NCBI RefSeq assembly: GCF_014898075.1
Contig: NZ_CP062976.1
Span: forward strand, 1,612,001-1,676,000
DNA: 64,000 nucleotides
Direction of reading: 5' to 3'
Source of the DNA: Neisseria yangbaofengii
Lineage (GTDB): Bacteria > Pseudomonadota > Gammaproteobacteria > Burkholderiales > Neisseriaceae
Translations under genes and position numbers: made by a program
Notes under the pieces: model-generated
Seen by the model: the letters and a program-made list of their open reading frames with translations, nothing else
The model's database searches: none
What the model was told of the DNA's origin: nothing
Shown: in pieces, positions 17,365-25,196 of the stretch
Layout: every line of letters begins with the position of its first letter
How positions within the stretch are numbered: position 1 is the stretch's first letter

Positions 17365-17424
17365 TACTTTGAATTTTTTCAGACGGCCTCATATCGGGTT
17401 TAAACTCTTGAAGGACTTATTCCC

Positions 17425-17844
17425 ATGAACATCAGCGAAATCGCCAAACGCTCGGGCTTGAGCAGCAAAATGATTCGCGATTATGAAAAAATCGGTTTGA
17501 TTCCCGCCGCCGGACGCAGCGAATCAGGCTACCGCCAATATCAGGAAAAAGATTTAGACACGCTGATGTTTATCAAACACGCGCGTGATGTCGATTTTTC
17601 ATTGGCGCAAATCAAGACTTTATTGCAGCTCAAACACAATCCTCAACGCACCAGCGCGCAAGTGAAGCAATTGGTGGCGGAGCACATCGCTACTCTGCAA
17701 AAAAAAATCAGCCGCCTGCAAAGCATGACCGCCACACTGCAATCTTGGCACGACTGCTGCCAAGGCAACGACGATCCCGAATGCGCGATTATTGAGCAGC
17801 TTTCGGAAAATACGGTTACGGTTAAGACAACTTGTCATGAATGA
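17425..17844 (+). CDS. cueR: MerR-family regulator, CueR-like (copper-responsive)
   Basis: 139 residues. The N-terminal winged helix (MNISEIAKRSGLSSKMIRDYEKIGLI), then a dimerisation coiled coil. The metal loop near the C-terminus reads CCQGNDDPECAIIEQL; the cysteine pair with a seven-residue gap is the Cu(I) site of CueR. No copper ATPase gene is adjacent, so the target lies elsewhere. A role as another monovalent-metal MerR sensor is possible. Start 17425 has GAAGGACTTATTCCC upstream. Confidence 0.85.
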   Translation: MNISEIAKRSGLSSKMIRDYEKIGLIPAAGRSESGYRQYQEKDLDTLMFIKHARDVDFSLAQIKTLLQLKHNPQRTSAQVKQLVAEHIATLQKKISRLQSMTATLQSWHDCCQGNDDPECAIIEQLSENTVTVKTTCHE

Positions 17845-17893
17845 TTCAGACGGCCTGAAAAGAGATATTTTTTAAACCAGCCAATAAAAATAC

Positions 17894-17931
17894 AAAAAAA
17901 ACCTGCCTAAATTACTCAGGCAGGTTTTTTT
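17894..17931. terminator. Bidirectional terminator between cueR and the porin gene
   Basis: A7 then CCTGCCT, a 9-base loop, AGGCAGG and T7: symmetrical and without an uptake sequence, between converging genes. Confidence 0.9.
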
Positions 17932-17942
17932 CATACGCAATA

Positions 17943-19049
17943 TTAGAAGCGGTGGTGCAGGCCCAAAGAAGCGGCTACTTGTTCCACTTTACCTTTATCG
18001 GTTGCGGTCAGGCGTGTTTTGCCGCCTACGCGCAGGTAACCGACTTGGCCACGTGCAGAGGTACGTTTGCTGAATCGGTAATCGCCGCCGGCAATCACTT
18101 GGTCGAATTTATCCACCAATTTTTCACCGCTGTCCACGCCTTTGGCCGGCCAGCCGTGTGCGTAGGTAATGCGCGGACGCCAGTTGCCGAAGTTGTAACC
18201 CGCGGTTACGGCAGCATCAATAACTTTTACGGCTTCTTCTTTTCCTGCATCTTTGGTAATGCCGCTGCCGTTGTATGTGTTGAAACCATCGGTGAAGTTA
18301 GCCAGATAAGTGTTGGCACTTTCGTTGGCTTTAGCATATTGCGCACCTAAGCCCAAGAATACGTTATTGGCATCGTAAGCGGTTTCCAAGCGGACGATGT
18401 GGCCGTCTTCGGTGCCGACACGGTTTTTACGCAGGTTATAGGCCAGTTTGGTGAAGAATTCAGGATTGCTGTAGCTTACGCCTGCTGTGTATTGATCTCG
18501 ACCCGGTTCGGCATGGGTGTATTTGTCTGCCGGATTTTGGTTATCACGTGGTGCATATTGTGCGTTGAACTGAAAACCTAACAACGATGGACTATCGTAA
18601 CGAACCGATACATTACGCGAGCCGGTACGGGTAAACACGCCCAAACCTGTAGCGGTGTTGCTCCACATCCATGTATCAATGGTGTCCATTTCGTTAAGCA
18701 TGTTGTTCAAATTACCGGCGCGTAATTTACCAAAACTGCCTTCCAAGCCGATAAACGAATCGCGGCTGCCCCATTTTTGGCTGTTGCTTTGACCTAAAAT
18801 TGATGCACGTTGCTCCAACTGCCAAATTGCAGTCAAATTATCGCTTAATTTTTCTTTGCCCTTAAAGCCGATGCGTGAAGTATTGTCGTTGATACGGGTT
18901 GAGGTTGCACTTTTTTCAGTACCGGCATCGCCTTTAATTTTGACTTGACTGGTGCTGACGCTGCTTTTGATTTGGCCGTATAAGGTCACATCGGCATAAA
19001 CGCCGCATGAGAATGCAGCGCAAGTGAGTGCGAGGATGGTTTTTTGCAT
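17943..19049 (-). CDS. Gram-negative porin (Neisseria PorA/PorB type)
   Basis: About 368 residues with signal peptide MQKTILALTCAAFSCGVYA and mature start DVTLYGQIKSSVS, the standard neisserial trimeric porin start. Other family marks are SRIGFKGKEKLSDNLTAIWQLEQ, the constriction-loop region GSFGKLRAGNLNNM and the terminal HHRF with C-terminal phenylalanine for BAM recognition. The ATG at 19049 (GGGAG ten bases upstream) gives a clean signal peptide and is preferred to one 21 bases earlier. A second, different porin lies at 59352. The phase variation known for porA cannot be judged. Confidence 0.92.
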   Translation of the reverse strand: MQKTILALTCAAFSCGVYADVTLYGQIKSSVSTSQVKIKGDAGTEKSATSTRINDNTSRIGFKGKEKLSDNLTAIWQLEQRASILGQSNSQKWGSRDSFIGLEGSFGKLRAGNLNNMLNEMDTIDTWMWSNTATGLGVFTRTGSRNVSVRYDSPSLLGFQFNAQYAPRDNQNPADKYTHAEPGRDQYTAGVSYSNPEFFTKLAYNLRKNRVGTEDGHIVRLETAYDANNVFLGLGAQYAKANESANTYLANFTDGFNTYNGSGITKDAGKEEAVKVIDAAVTAGYNFGNWRPRITYAHGWPAKGVDSGEKLVDKFDQVIAGGDYRFSKRTSARGQVGYLRVGGKTRLTATDKGKVEQVAASLGLHHRF

Positions 19050-19146
19050 GGTGAAAATCTCCCTTTTCAAAATATGGTTAAACCAGCCCCGATATCTTAA
19101 TGATTTTTTACTTTAAAGACAATGTTTTTTAAAACGATAGGCGTTT

Positions 19147-19455
19147 TTATTTATTTTGGCTTTGCTTTAAATGGTTCTGCCACGCCTGTAAAGCAAACAA
19201 GGCAAAGATGACGCCATAGCGATAAGGCTTCGGCAGGGGTAAATGTGATGTTTTCGACAACAAGCTGGTGGATGATGCGGCAACGCTGCTGCCGAAATCA
19301 GCCAATCGGTACAGCATAGCTTCGTTTTCAGCCGATTTCTGCGCGCGGATTTCTTTTAGCTTGCGTTGTTTCAAATAAGAAGCGGCCACTTTTAAGCGCG
19401 CGAGTTTAATTTCCAATTCCAGCAGTTCGCGGGTTTCTTTTTGTTGTTGGTTCAT
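19147..19455 (-). CDS. YqjK-like protein of the yqjDEK-type cluster
   Basis: 102 residues: a charged N-terminal coiled coil (QKETRELLELEIKLARLKVAASYLKQRKLKEIRAQK) and a short hydrophobic segment near the C-terminus (YGVIFALFALQAW). It follows the YqjE-like gene by 14 bases. Position and layout resemble E. coli YqjK, though the sequence link is weak. Function unknown. Confidence 0.65.
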   Translation of the reverse strand: MNQQQKETRELLELEIKLARLKVAASYLKQRKLKEIRAQKSAENEAMLYRLADFGSSVAASSTSLLSKTSHLPLPKPYRYGVIFALFALQAWQNHLKQSQNK

Positions 19456-19469
19456 TGGAATTCTCCTTT

Positions 19470-19853
19470 TTATTCTTCGTTGATTTGGCCGCGCAGGTAG
19501 GCAATATCAGCTTGAATGTCTTTTAGTGTATTGCCGATGCGGTTGTTTTGGCCTTTCCAGCTACCGATAATGCGGACACAGGCGATGACGATAATCAACA
19601 GGCTCAAGCCGGTGATGCCGAAAAATGTCCAAATCGCTTGCTGATCGGCCAATATGCGGTTTAAACCGAATAACAAACTAATCAACGCCACCAACAGCAA
19701 TATGGCCGAAATCACCAACCAAATCACACTGCGAACGGCATTGCCCGCTTGTGCGGCCAAATCCAGATTCAGCAATTGCAGGCGCAGCATCAATAAATCG
19801 ATGCCTTGGTTGAATAGTAATTTAGTATGTTGGATATTCTCTTTGAGATCCAT
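19470..19853 (-). CDS. Phage-holin-superfamily / YqjE-like membrane protein
   Basis: 127 residues with two membrane helices (SVIWLVISAILLLVALISLLFGL and WTFFGITGLSLLIIVIACVRII) between helical cytoplasmic ends. This is the layout of the YqjE/Holin-X group; 'holin' is only a superfamily name and no lysis role is implied. It sits between a DUF883-type gene and a YqjK-like gene. Confidence 0.75.
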   Translation of the reverse strand: MDLKENIQHTKLLFNQGIDLLMLRLQLLNLDLAAQAGNAVRSVIWLVISAILLLVALISLLFGLNRILADQQAIWTFFGITGLSLLIIVIACVRIIGSWKGQNNRIGNTLKDIQADIAYLRGQINEE

Positions 19854-19907
19854 CTCTATTCCCTTTCTTTCTCAACTTTATTCTGCTTTCAAGCGTGTAA
19901 AATAGAA

Positions 19908-19937
19908 AGGCCGTCTGAAACCTTTTCAGACGGCCTA
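19908..19937 (-). terminator. DUS-pair hairpin between the DUF883 and YqjE-like genes
   Basis: AAAGGCCGTCTGAAACC faces TTTTCAGACGGCCT with almost no loop. It probably weakens transcription of the two downstream genes. Confidence 0.65.
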
Positions 19938-19948
19938 TTCATTTGCGA

Positions 19949-20383
19949 TTATCGGCGGTTCAGCAACACACCGACCACCAGACCGGCTAATGCGGCAAAG
20001 CCCATTGCGTAATAAGGTTTATCGCGTACAGCTTCATCAGCTTGTTGGGCATGGTGTTTCACACGTTCACCGGCTTCGGCTTCAAATTCTGCAAAACGTT
20101 TTTTGCCTTCTTTGAAACGATCGCTCGCTTCGGCCTCAAATTCAACATATTTGTCGCGTGCTTGTTTGGCATGGTGACGCAAACGCTCGGCAGCTTCGGC
20201 TTCAAATTTAGTCAGGCGATCTTTGGCAGCATCCAATTTTTCCTGCAATTTTGCTTTGGCCTCTTTAGCTTCTTCAGTCGTTGCCTCTGCGCCTGCATTG
20301 TACAAATCTTCTACATCATTCATTACTTCACGAATATCTTTCAACAGAGCTTCTTTTCGAGTTTCATAATCATGTTTTTTCAT
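19949..20383 (-). CDS. DUF883 / YqjD-ElaB family membrane-anchored protein with internal repeats
   Basis: 144 residues: an amphipathic helical body and a C-terminal anchor (YYAMGFAALAGLVVGVLLNRR), as in YqjD/ElaB, which in E. coli tether to stationary-phase ribosomes. The middle holds three repeats of the core FEAEA-x-(E/D)-R, spaced about 18-22 residues (FEAEAAERL, FEAEASDRF, FEAEAGERV). This expansion is unusual for the family, which is normally near 100 residues. First gene of the yqjD-yqjE-yqjK-like cluster. Confidence 0.8.
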   Translation of the reverse strand: MKKHDYETRKEALLKDIREVMNDVEDLYNAGAEATTEEAKEAKAKLQEKLDAAKDRLTKFEAEAAERLRHHAKQARDKYVEFEAEASDRFKEGKKRFAEFEAEAGERVKHHAQQADEAVRDKPYYAMGFAALAGLVVGVLLNRR

Positions 20384-20599
20384 TGTTACGCTCCTTTGCG
20401 TGTTCGTTTGATGTGCTTCCAGTATAGTAATGATTACATGGCCTTACAAGATAATTTCCATAAAGATAATTTGAATTATTGTAAAGATTGTTAGATTATG
20501 AATGATTCAATTTTACCGTGCAAAGTTTTTAAAAATAATTTCATGAAAGTGGTAAAACTGGCTATTTTGTTGTGCACTTAAAAAATAGGTTTATTTGAA

Positions 20600-20632
20600 A
20601 AGGCCGTCTGAAATCCATATTTCAGACGGCCT
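20600..20632 (-). terminator. DUS-pair terminator after the 20.6 kb membrane protein gene
   Basis: AAGGCCGTCTGAAAT and its complement, seven bases before the stop codon end of the next minus-strand gene. Confidence 0.75.
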
Positions 20633-20638
20633 TGAATA

Positions 20639-20926
20639 TCACTGATTAAAGGGCAGCCAAACGCGCGCCAAAGCATACATCAATGCACCTCCCGCACCCA
20701 AGATAAAAAACACCACGCCTTTTTTACGCGCATTCGGACACAACCAATACACTGCCAAACTAAAACTTAGAAACAAAACTGACACGCGCCATACCAGCGC
20801 TTTATCTTTATAACGGTTCAACGTATAGGTTTCGGTCATCATCACATACAGTTGAAAGACTGCAGCAATGCACATAAACATGATGCTGGTCGGTAAGAAA
20901 ATCAGCCCAAGTAATTCTTTATTCAT
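20639..20926 (-). CDS. Small hypothetical membrane protein
   Basis: 95 residues from the ATG at 20926; a TTG 33 bases upstream is possible but lies in a stretch containing a decayed uptake-like sequence. It has three hydrophobic segments (LLGLIFLPTSIMFMCIAAVFQLYVM, VSVLFLSFSLAVYWLC, VVFFILGAGGALMYALARV). No family recognised. It stands alone next to the CREE/IS630 region. Confidence 0.6.
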   Translation of the reverse strand: MNKELLGLIFLPTSIMFMCIAAVFQLYVMMTETYTLNRYKDKALVWRVSVLFLSFSLAVYWLCPNARKKGVVFFILGAGGALMYALARVWLPFNQ

Positions 20927-21048
20927 AACTTCAATGCTGCCTGAAAAATCAATATTCAATTATAGAAGATTTCGCCGAGCCCTGCTTCATCGGTTTTGCC
21001 AACTTTAGCCGCCTGAAAAATAGGTATTGGTCTGACATAAACACTATT

Positions 21049-21100
21049 CATAGTGAATCCACTTTAAAATAGTACGGCGTTGGCTCGCCTAGCCGTATTA
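21049..21100. repeat. Left half of a Correia-type repeat, copy C, interrupted by IS630
   Basis: CATAGTGAATCCACTTTAAAA, then ACGGCGTTGGCTCGCCTAGC and CGTATTA, matching the left 50 bases of copy B. At the TA that follows, the IS630-type element begins. The right half is absent beyond the IS, so insertion was followed by deletion. Confidence 0.8.
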
Positions 21101-21983
21101 TAGTATATTAAAATAAGAATTCCCAAGTCAACACTGAATATTTAGAGTCCAAAATGTCATACTCAATAGAACTACGAGAAAAAGCATACCAATACTATCA
21201 GGCATGCAAAAATGCTAGCGAAGTTTGCAAAGCATACCAAATTGACCCAAAAACATTTCGAAGTTGGAGAAAACGCTATGAGCAAACCGGTTCATTTGAA
21301 CATCAAGTCAAAGGTGGCAATGCAACCAAAGTCAATAAAAACCTGCTCATAAAATATGTTAAAGAACACCCTGATGCATACCAGCATGAAATTGCAGCTC
21401 ATTTTGGGTGTACACCGGCTAATATTTGTTATTTGTTCAAAGTATTGGGTATGACGCGTAAAAAAAGACCACGAGCTACAAAGAACAAAAACCGGAACAG
21501 GTAGCCGCTTATCAACAAGCATTAAATCAATATGCTGATTATCAAGTTGTTTTCCTTGATGAAACAGGATTTGATACTTTTTACTACCGTCCTTATGCCT
21601 ATTCACCAAAAGGGCTTCCGGTTAAAGCGCAAATCAGTGGTAAACGATACCGGCGCACATCACCGGTTGCAGCTCAAATCAAAGACCAAAGTAATCTAAT
21701 TGCACCCATGATTTATTCAGGCACGATGGATAGTCGTTTATTTGAAGCATGGTTTGAAGGCGTATTGCTGCCTGAATTAACTGAACAATCTGTTATCGTG
21801 ATGGATAATGCCCGCTTTCATCGGATGTCTGTTTTAGCAGAGATTTCAGAAAAAGAGGGGCATAAAATCTTAGCTCTTGCACCTTATTCGCCAGAGCTTA
21901 ATCCGATTGAAAAAGCATGGGCGAACATTAAAAAGCATCTACGAAAAGTGCTGCCTGAAATGGGCAATTTTATGGCCGCATTA
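21099..21983 (+). mobile_element. IS630-type insertion sequence, copy 2 (right end lost)
   Basis: Same left end and coding region as copy 1, offset by 17274 bases. Identity stops at 21983, and no copy of the right inverted end is visible after it. The target was a TA inside a CREE. The catalytic motifs are intact in this copy (LDETG, DNARFH, PYSPELNPIE), but without its right end it should not move by itself. Confidence 0.82.
21154..21504 (+). CDS. IS630-type transposase, first frame, copy 2
   Basis: 116 residues, differing from copy 1 by one residue near the end (KNRNR against KNQNR). The A7G slip run is at 21460-21467. DNA-binding part only. Confidence 0.8.
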   Translation: MSYSIELREKAYQYYQACKNASEVCKAYQIDPKTFRSWRKRYEQTGSFEHQVKGGNATKVNKNLLIKYVKEHPDAYQHEIAAHFGCTPANICYLFKVLGMTRKKRPRATKNKNRNR

Positions 21984-22001
21984 TTGCACCATTGCCATTG
22001 A
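21462..22001 (+). CDS. IS630-type transposase, second frame, copy 2
   Basis: DDE part with consensus motifs VVFLDETGF, VIVMDNARFH and PYSPELNPIEKAW. The last residues (ALLHHCH) come from sequence beyond the break and differ from copy 1 (ALMSSFYFN). It needs a -1 slip from the first frame. Confidence 0.72.
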   Translation, partial: KKTTSYKEQKPEQVAAYQQALNQYADYQVVFLDETGFDTFYYRPYAYSPKGLPVKAQISGKRYRRTSPVAAQIKDQSNLIAPMIYSGTMDSRLFEAWFEGVLLPELTEQSVIVMDNARFHRMSVLAEISEKEGHKILALAPYSPELNPIEKAWANIKKHLRKVLPEMGNFMAALLHHCH

Positions 22002-22065
22002 AAACAATGTATACATAGCTAATTTTATTGGCTTGATTATTTGATTCCCTATTATTCATTAAAAA

Positions 22066-22095
22066 ATGCCGTCTGAAACGTTTTCAGACGGCATT
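22066..22095 (-). terminator. DUS-pair terminator after lpdA
   Basis: ATGCCGTCTGAAACG and its complement with a 0-4 base loop, 16 bases beyond the lpdA stop. It closes the TCA cluster. Confidence 0.8.
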
Positions 22096-22111
22096 TCAAA
22101 CACATCGGCAA

Positions 22112-23542
22112 TTAACCGTGCAATGCGCGCTTGTCGGCAGACAATGCTGCTTCATGCAATACTTCAGACAAGGTCGGGTGTGCATGGATGATACGGGCGA
22201 TGTCTTCGCTGCTGGCTGAAAATTCCAATCCGGTCACGCCTTCAGATACCAATTCGCTCACAACCGGGCCAATCATATGTACACCCAAAATGCGGTCGGT
22301 TTTCGCACAAGCCAATACTTTGACGGTACCTTTGGCTTTGCCCATAGCCAATGCACGACCATTGGCACCAAAACCTGAAGTGCCTTTTTTGTATTCAACA
22401 CCTTCGGCTTTCAACTGCTCTTCGGTTTTGCCTACCCACGCAATTTCAGGGTCGGTATAAATCACGAATGGTACGTTATTAAAGTCGATATGCGGTTTTT
22501 GACCGGCAATGCGTTCGGCTACGGCTACACCTTCATCGCTGGCTTTGTGTGCCAACATCGGACCACGAACCACGTCACCAATTGCCCAAACATTCGGCAG
22601 GTTGGTTTTGCAATCGCCATCTACTTTGATGAAACCGCGTTCGTCTTTTTCCAAGCCGACTGCTTCGACATTCAAACCGTTGGTGTTCGGAATGCGGCCG
22701 ATGGCTACGATTAATTTATCAAAGGTTTCAGTTTTGGCTTCGCCTTTAGCAGTTTCGTATTGAACGGTCACGCCTTGCTCGGCTTTAATTTCGCCGATGT
22801 TTACGCCCAATTCGATTTCCAAACCTTGTTCTTTAGTGAAGAATTTGAATGCTTCTTTAGCAATTTGCCGGTCGGCAGCGGCCAAGAAAGTCGGTGCAGC
22901 TTCCAAAATAGTCACTTCCGAACCCACGCGTTTCCATACCGAGCCCATTTCCAAGCCGATCACACCGGAACCGATAACGCCCAATTTAGCCGGCACTTCA
23001 ATCAGATTCAAAGCGCCTTCATTATCCAACACATTCACATTATCAATGGCAATTTGCGGCAACGGACGCGGCACAGAACCGGTCGCCACAATCACGTGTT
23101 TGGCTTCAACAACGGTTTTTTCACCTTTATTGTCCACTTCGATTTGATACAAATCGCCGTTTTTGCCTTTGAACGAACCCAAACCGAACAAACTATCGAC
23201 TTTATTCTTTTGGAACAAGAATTTTACGCCGCCGGTCAATTTATTCACGATACCGTCTTTGCGTTCAATCATTTTAGCGGCATCAAATTTGATGTCGCCC
23301 ACGGTGATGCCGTGTTCGGCAAAATCATGTCGTGCGGCATGGAAATGCTCTGAAGATTGCAATAAGGCTTTTGATGGGATACAACCTACGTTCAAGCAAG
23401 TACCGCCCAAGGCAGGCGCATCACCTGCTTTATTCACGCCTGCATCGATACAGGCTGTTTTGAAACCCAATTGTGCAGCGCGGATGGCAGCAACATAACC
23501 GCCAGGGCCCGCACCGATAACTACTACATCATATTGTGACAT
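22112..23542 (-). CDS. lpdA: Dihydrolipoyl dehydrogenase (E3)
   Basis: 476 residues. Reoxidises the lipoyl arm of 2-oxoglutarate dehydrogenase using FAD and NAD. N-terminal FAD site [20 protein letters not shown], redox disulfide [16 protein letters not shown] site [13 protein letters not shown], and the C-terminal active-site HAHPTLSE. The ATG at 23542 ([10 protein letters not shown]) follows AAAGGATTTCAA and is preferred to one 21 bases earlier. Last gene of the TCA cluster, separated from sucB by a small lipoprotein gene. Confidence 0.95.
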   Translation of the reverse strand: MSQYDVVVIGAGPGGYVAAIRAAQLGFKTACIDAGVNKAGDAPALGGTCLNVGCIPSKALLQSSEHFHAARHDFAEHGITVGDIKFDAAKMIERKDGIVNKLTGGVKFLFQKNKVDSLFGLGSFKGKNGDLYQIEVDNKGEKTVVEAKHVIVATGSVPRPLPQIAIDNVNVLDNEGALNLIEVPAKLGVIGSGVIGLEMGSVWKRVGSEVTILEAAPTFLAAADRQIAKEAFKFFTKEQGLEIELGVNIGEIKAEQGVTVQYETAKGEAKTETFDKLIVAIGRIPNTNGLNVEAVGLEKDERGFIKVDGDCKTNLPNVWAIGDVVRGPMLAHKASDEGVAVAERIAGQKPHIDFNNVPFVIYTDPEIAWVGKTEEQLKAEGVEYKKGTSGFGANGRALAMGKAKGTVKVLACAKTDRILGVHMIGPVVSELVSEGVTGLEFSASSEDIARIIHAHPTLSEVLHEAALSADKRALHG

Positions 23543-23590
23543 TTGAAATCCTTTGTCCTTCAAAAAGAATGTATTGAAAAGAAGCGGTGC

Positions 23591-23857
23591 CTAGCGTTTG
23601 AGGCGGCATGAATAAGGACTGAATTCCTTCACTTCCATCCGTGTGATGTTGTTGTAAACACGAATGGTGGCATTCGGATAGGTTTGGCAAAGCGATTGCC
23701 GCGCCATTTGAATGCCCGCTTTATTGCTATCAAGTTCAAATTTTTTATTCAACTGCTTACCTTGTGCATTATAAGCATTGACTGAATATTCCTTGCCGGA
23801 AAAAGCAGAACATGCCGACAAAGCCAGCGAGACCAAAATAATCAATATTTTCTTCAT
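23591..23857 (-). CDS. Small putative lipoprotein between sucB and lpdA
   Basis: 88 residues from the ATG at 23857: signal MKKILIILVSLALSAC with lipobox LSAC, then a short polar domain with cysteines in SLCQTYP and YSCRLKR. The family is unknown to me. It sits inside the 2-oxoglutarate dehydrogenase gene group, with an uptake-sequence hairpin on its 5' side, so it may have its own promoter. No link to the enzyme complex is implied by the sequence. Confidence 0.7.
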   Translation of the reverse strand: MKKILIILVSLALSACSAFSGKEYSVNAYNAQGKQLNKKFELDSNKAGIQMARQSLCQTYPNATIRVYNNITRMEVKEFSPYSCRLKR

Positions 23858-23877
23858 GTTTGATACGCTCAACACTC

Positions 23878-23905
23878 TTTCAGACGGCCTTTAAGGCCGT
23901 CTGAA
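23878..23905 (-). terminator. DUS-pair hairpin after sucB
   Basis: TTTCAGACGGCCTT and AAGGCCGTCTGAAT with a two-base loop, five bases after the sucB stop. Likely partial terminator within the cluster. Confidence 0.7.
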
Positions 23906-23909
23906 TATA

Positions 23910-25106
23910 TTACAGATCTAACAACAAACGAGCCGGATCTTCTAAGGCATCTTTAATGGCCACCAAGGTCAATACCGCTTCACGACCGTCAATGATACGG
24001 TGGTCATAAGACAGCGCCAGATACATCATCGGACGAACCACGACTTGGCCGTTTTCAACTACAGCGCGCTCTTTAGTGGCATGCATGCCCAAGATAGCAG
24101 ATTGTGGCGGGTTGATGATTGGGGTAGACATCATCGAACCAAAAGTACCGCCGTTGGTGATGCTGAAGGTACCGCCGGTCAGGTCGTCTAAAGAAATTTT
24201 ACCGTCTTTGGCTTTAATTGCGTAATCTACAATGGCTTTCTCAATATCGGCAATACTCATTTGGTCCGCATCACGCAAGATTGGTACTACCAAACCGCGC
24301 GGGCTGCCAATGGCGATGCCGATGTCGAAGAAACCGTGGTAAACGATGTCGTTACCATCAACAGAAGCATTCACAATCGGGTATTTCTTCAGCGCAGCGA
24401 CAGCAGCTTTAACGAAGAAAGACATAAAGCCCAATTTAGTGCCGTGTTCTTTCTCGAATTTTTCTTTGTATTTCGCACGCAAGTCCATGATTGGCTTCAT
24501 GTTGACTTCGTTGAATGTGGTCAAAATGGCATTTTCTTGTTGAGAAGCCAACAGACGCTCTGCCACACGTGCGCGCAAGCGGCTCATTGGAACGCGTTGC
24601 TCTGGGCGGGCACCGGCAGGAACTGGCGCGCCGGCAGCGGCAGCAGGTTTAGCCGCAGCATTTTGAACGTCTTCTTTCAAGACACGGCCGTCACGGCCTG
24701 AACCTTGAACTGAATTCACATCTACACCTTTTTCAGCAGCCAATTTGGCAGCAGCAGGCATAGCAGGAGCACCGGCTTGCGCAGTGACGGCATGAGCAGC
24801 AGCTTCTGCTTTGGCTTCAGCAGCTTCGGCTTGTGGCGCAACTTCAGCGGTAGGTTGCGCCGCAGCAGCTTCCGTATCGATGCGTGCCAATACTTGGTCG
24901 GCTTCAACGGTTTCGCCATCGCCAACAATGATTTCAGCCAATACACCGGCTTGTGGAGAAGGCACTTCCAAAACCACTTTATCGGTTTCTATTTCAATCA
25001 AAATTTCATCGCGGGCAACTGCTTCTCCAACTTTCTTTTTCCATTCCAACAAGGTACCTTCCGATACGCTTTCAGACAACATTGGCACTTTTACTTCAAT
25101 AATCAT
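23910..25106 (-). CDS. sucB: 2-oxoglutarate dehydrogenase E2, dihydrolipoyl succinyltransferase
   Basis: 398 residues. N-terminal lipoyl domain with the modified lysine in [15 protein letters not shown], an Ala/Pro-rich linker (residues about 80-120), the E1/E3-binding domain ([28 protein letters not shown]) and the acyltransferase core ending in [14 protein letters not shown] (catalytic His and Asp). Located between sucA and lpdA as in the usual cluster. Confidence 0.96.
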   Translation of the reverse strand: MIIEVKVPMLSESVSEGTLLEWKKKVGEAVARDEILIEIETDKVVLEVPSPQAGVLAEIIVGDGETVEADQVLARIDTEAAAAQPTAEVAPQAEAAEAKAEAAAHAVTAQAGAPAMPAAAKLAAEKGVDVNSVQGSGRDGRVLKEDVQNAAAKPAAAAGAPVPAGARPEQRVPMSRLRARVAERLLASQQENAILTTFNEVNMKPIMDLRAKYKEKFEKEHGTKLGFMSFFVKAAVAALKKYPIVNASVDGNDIVYHGFFDIGIAIGSPRGLVVPILRDADQMSIADIEKAIVDYAIKAKDGKISLDDLTGGTFSITNGGTFGSMMSTPIINPPQSAILGMHATKERAVVENGQVVVRPMMYLALSYDHRIIDGREAVLTLVAIKDALEDPARLLLDL

Positions 25107-25196
25107 TTTAGTCTCCGGTTTGCCGCCTTTCAGACGGCCTTGTGATGTGTTCTTATTCTACGGCCTGAATCAGACCGTAGGCGCTTCTCTCTTCAA

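Noticed and set aside
19470-19853. Possible prophage holin
   Set aside because: Holin superfamily name only; it sits in a YqjD-YqjE-YqjK-like cluster with no lysin or phage genes.
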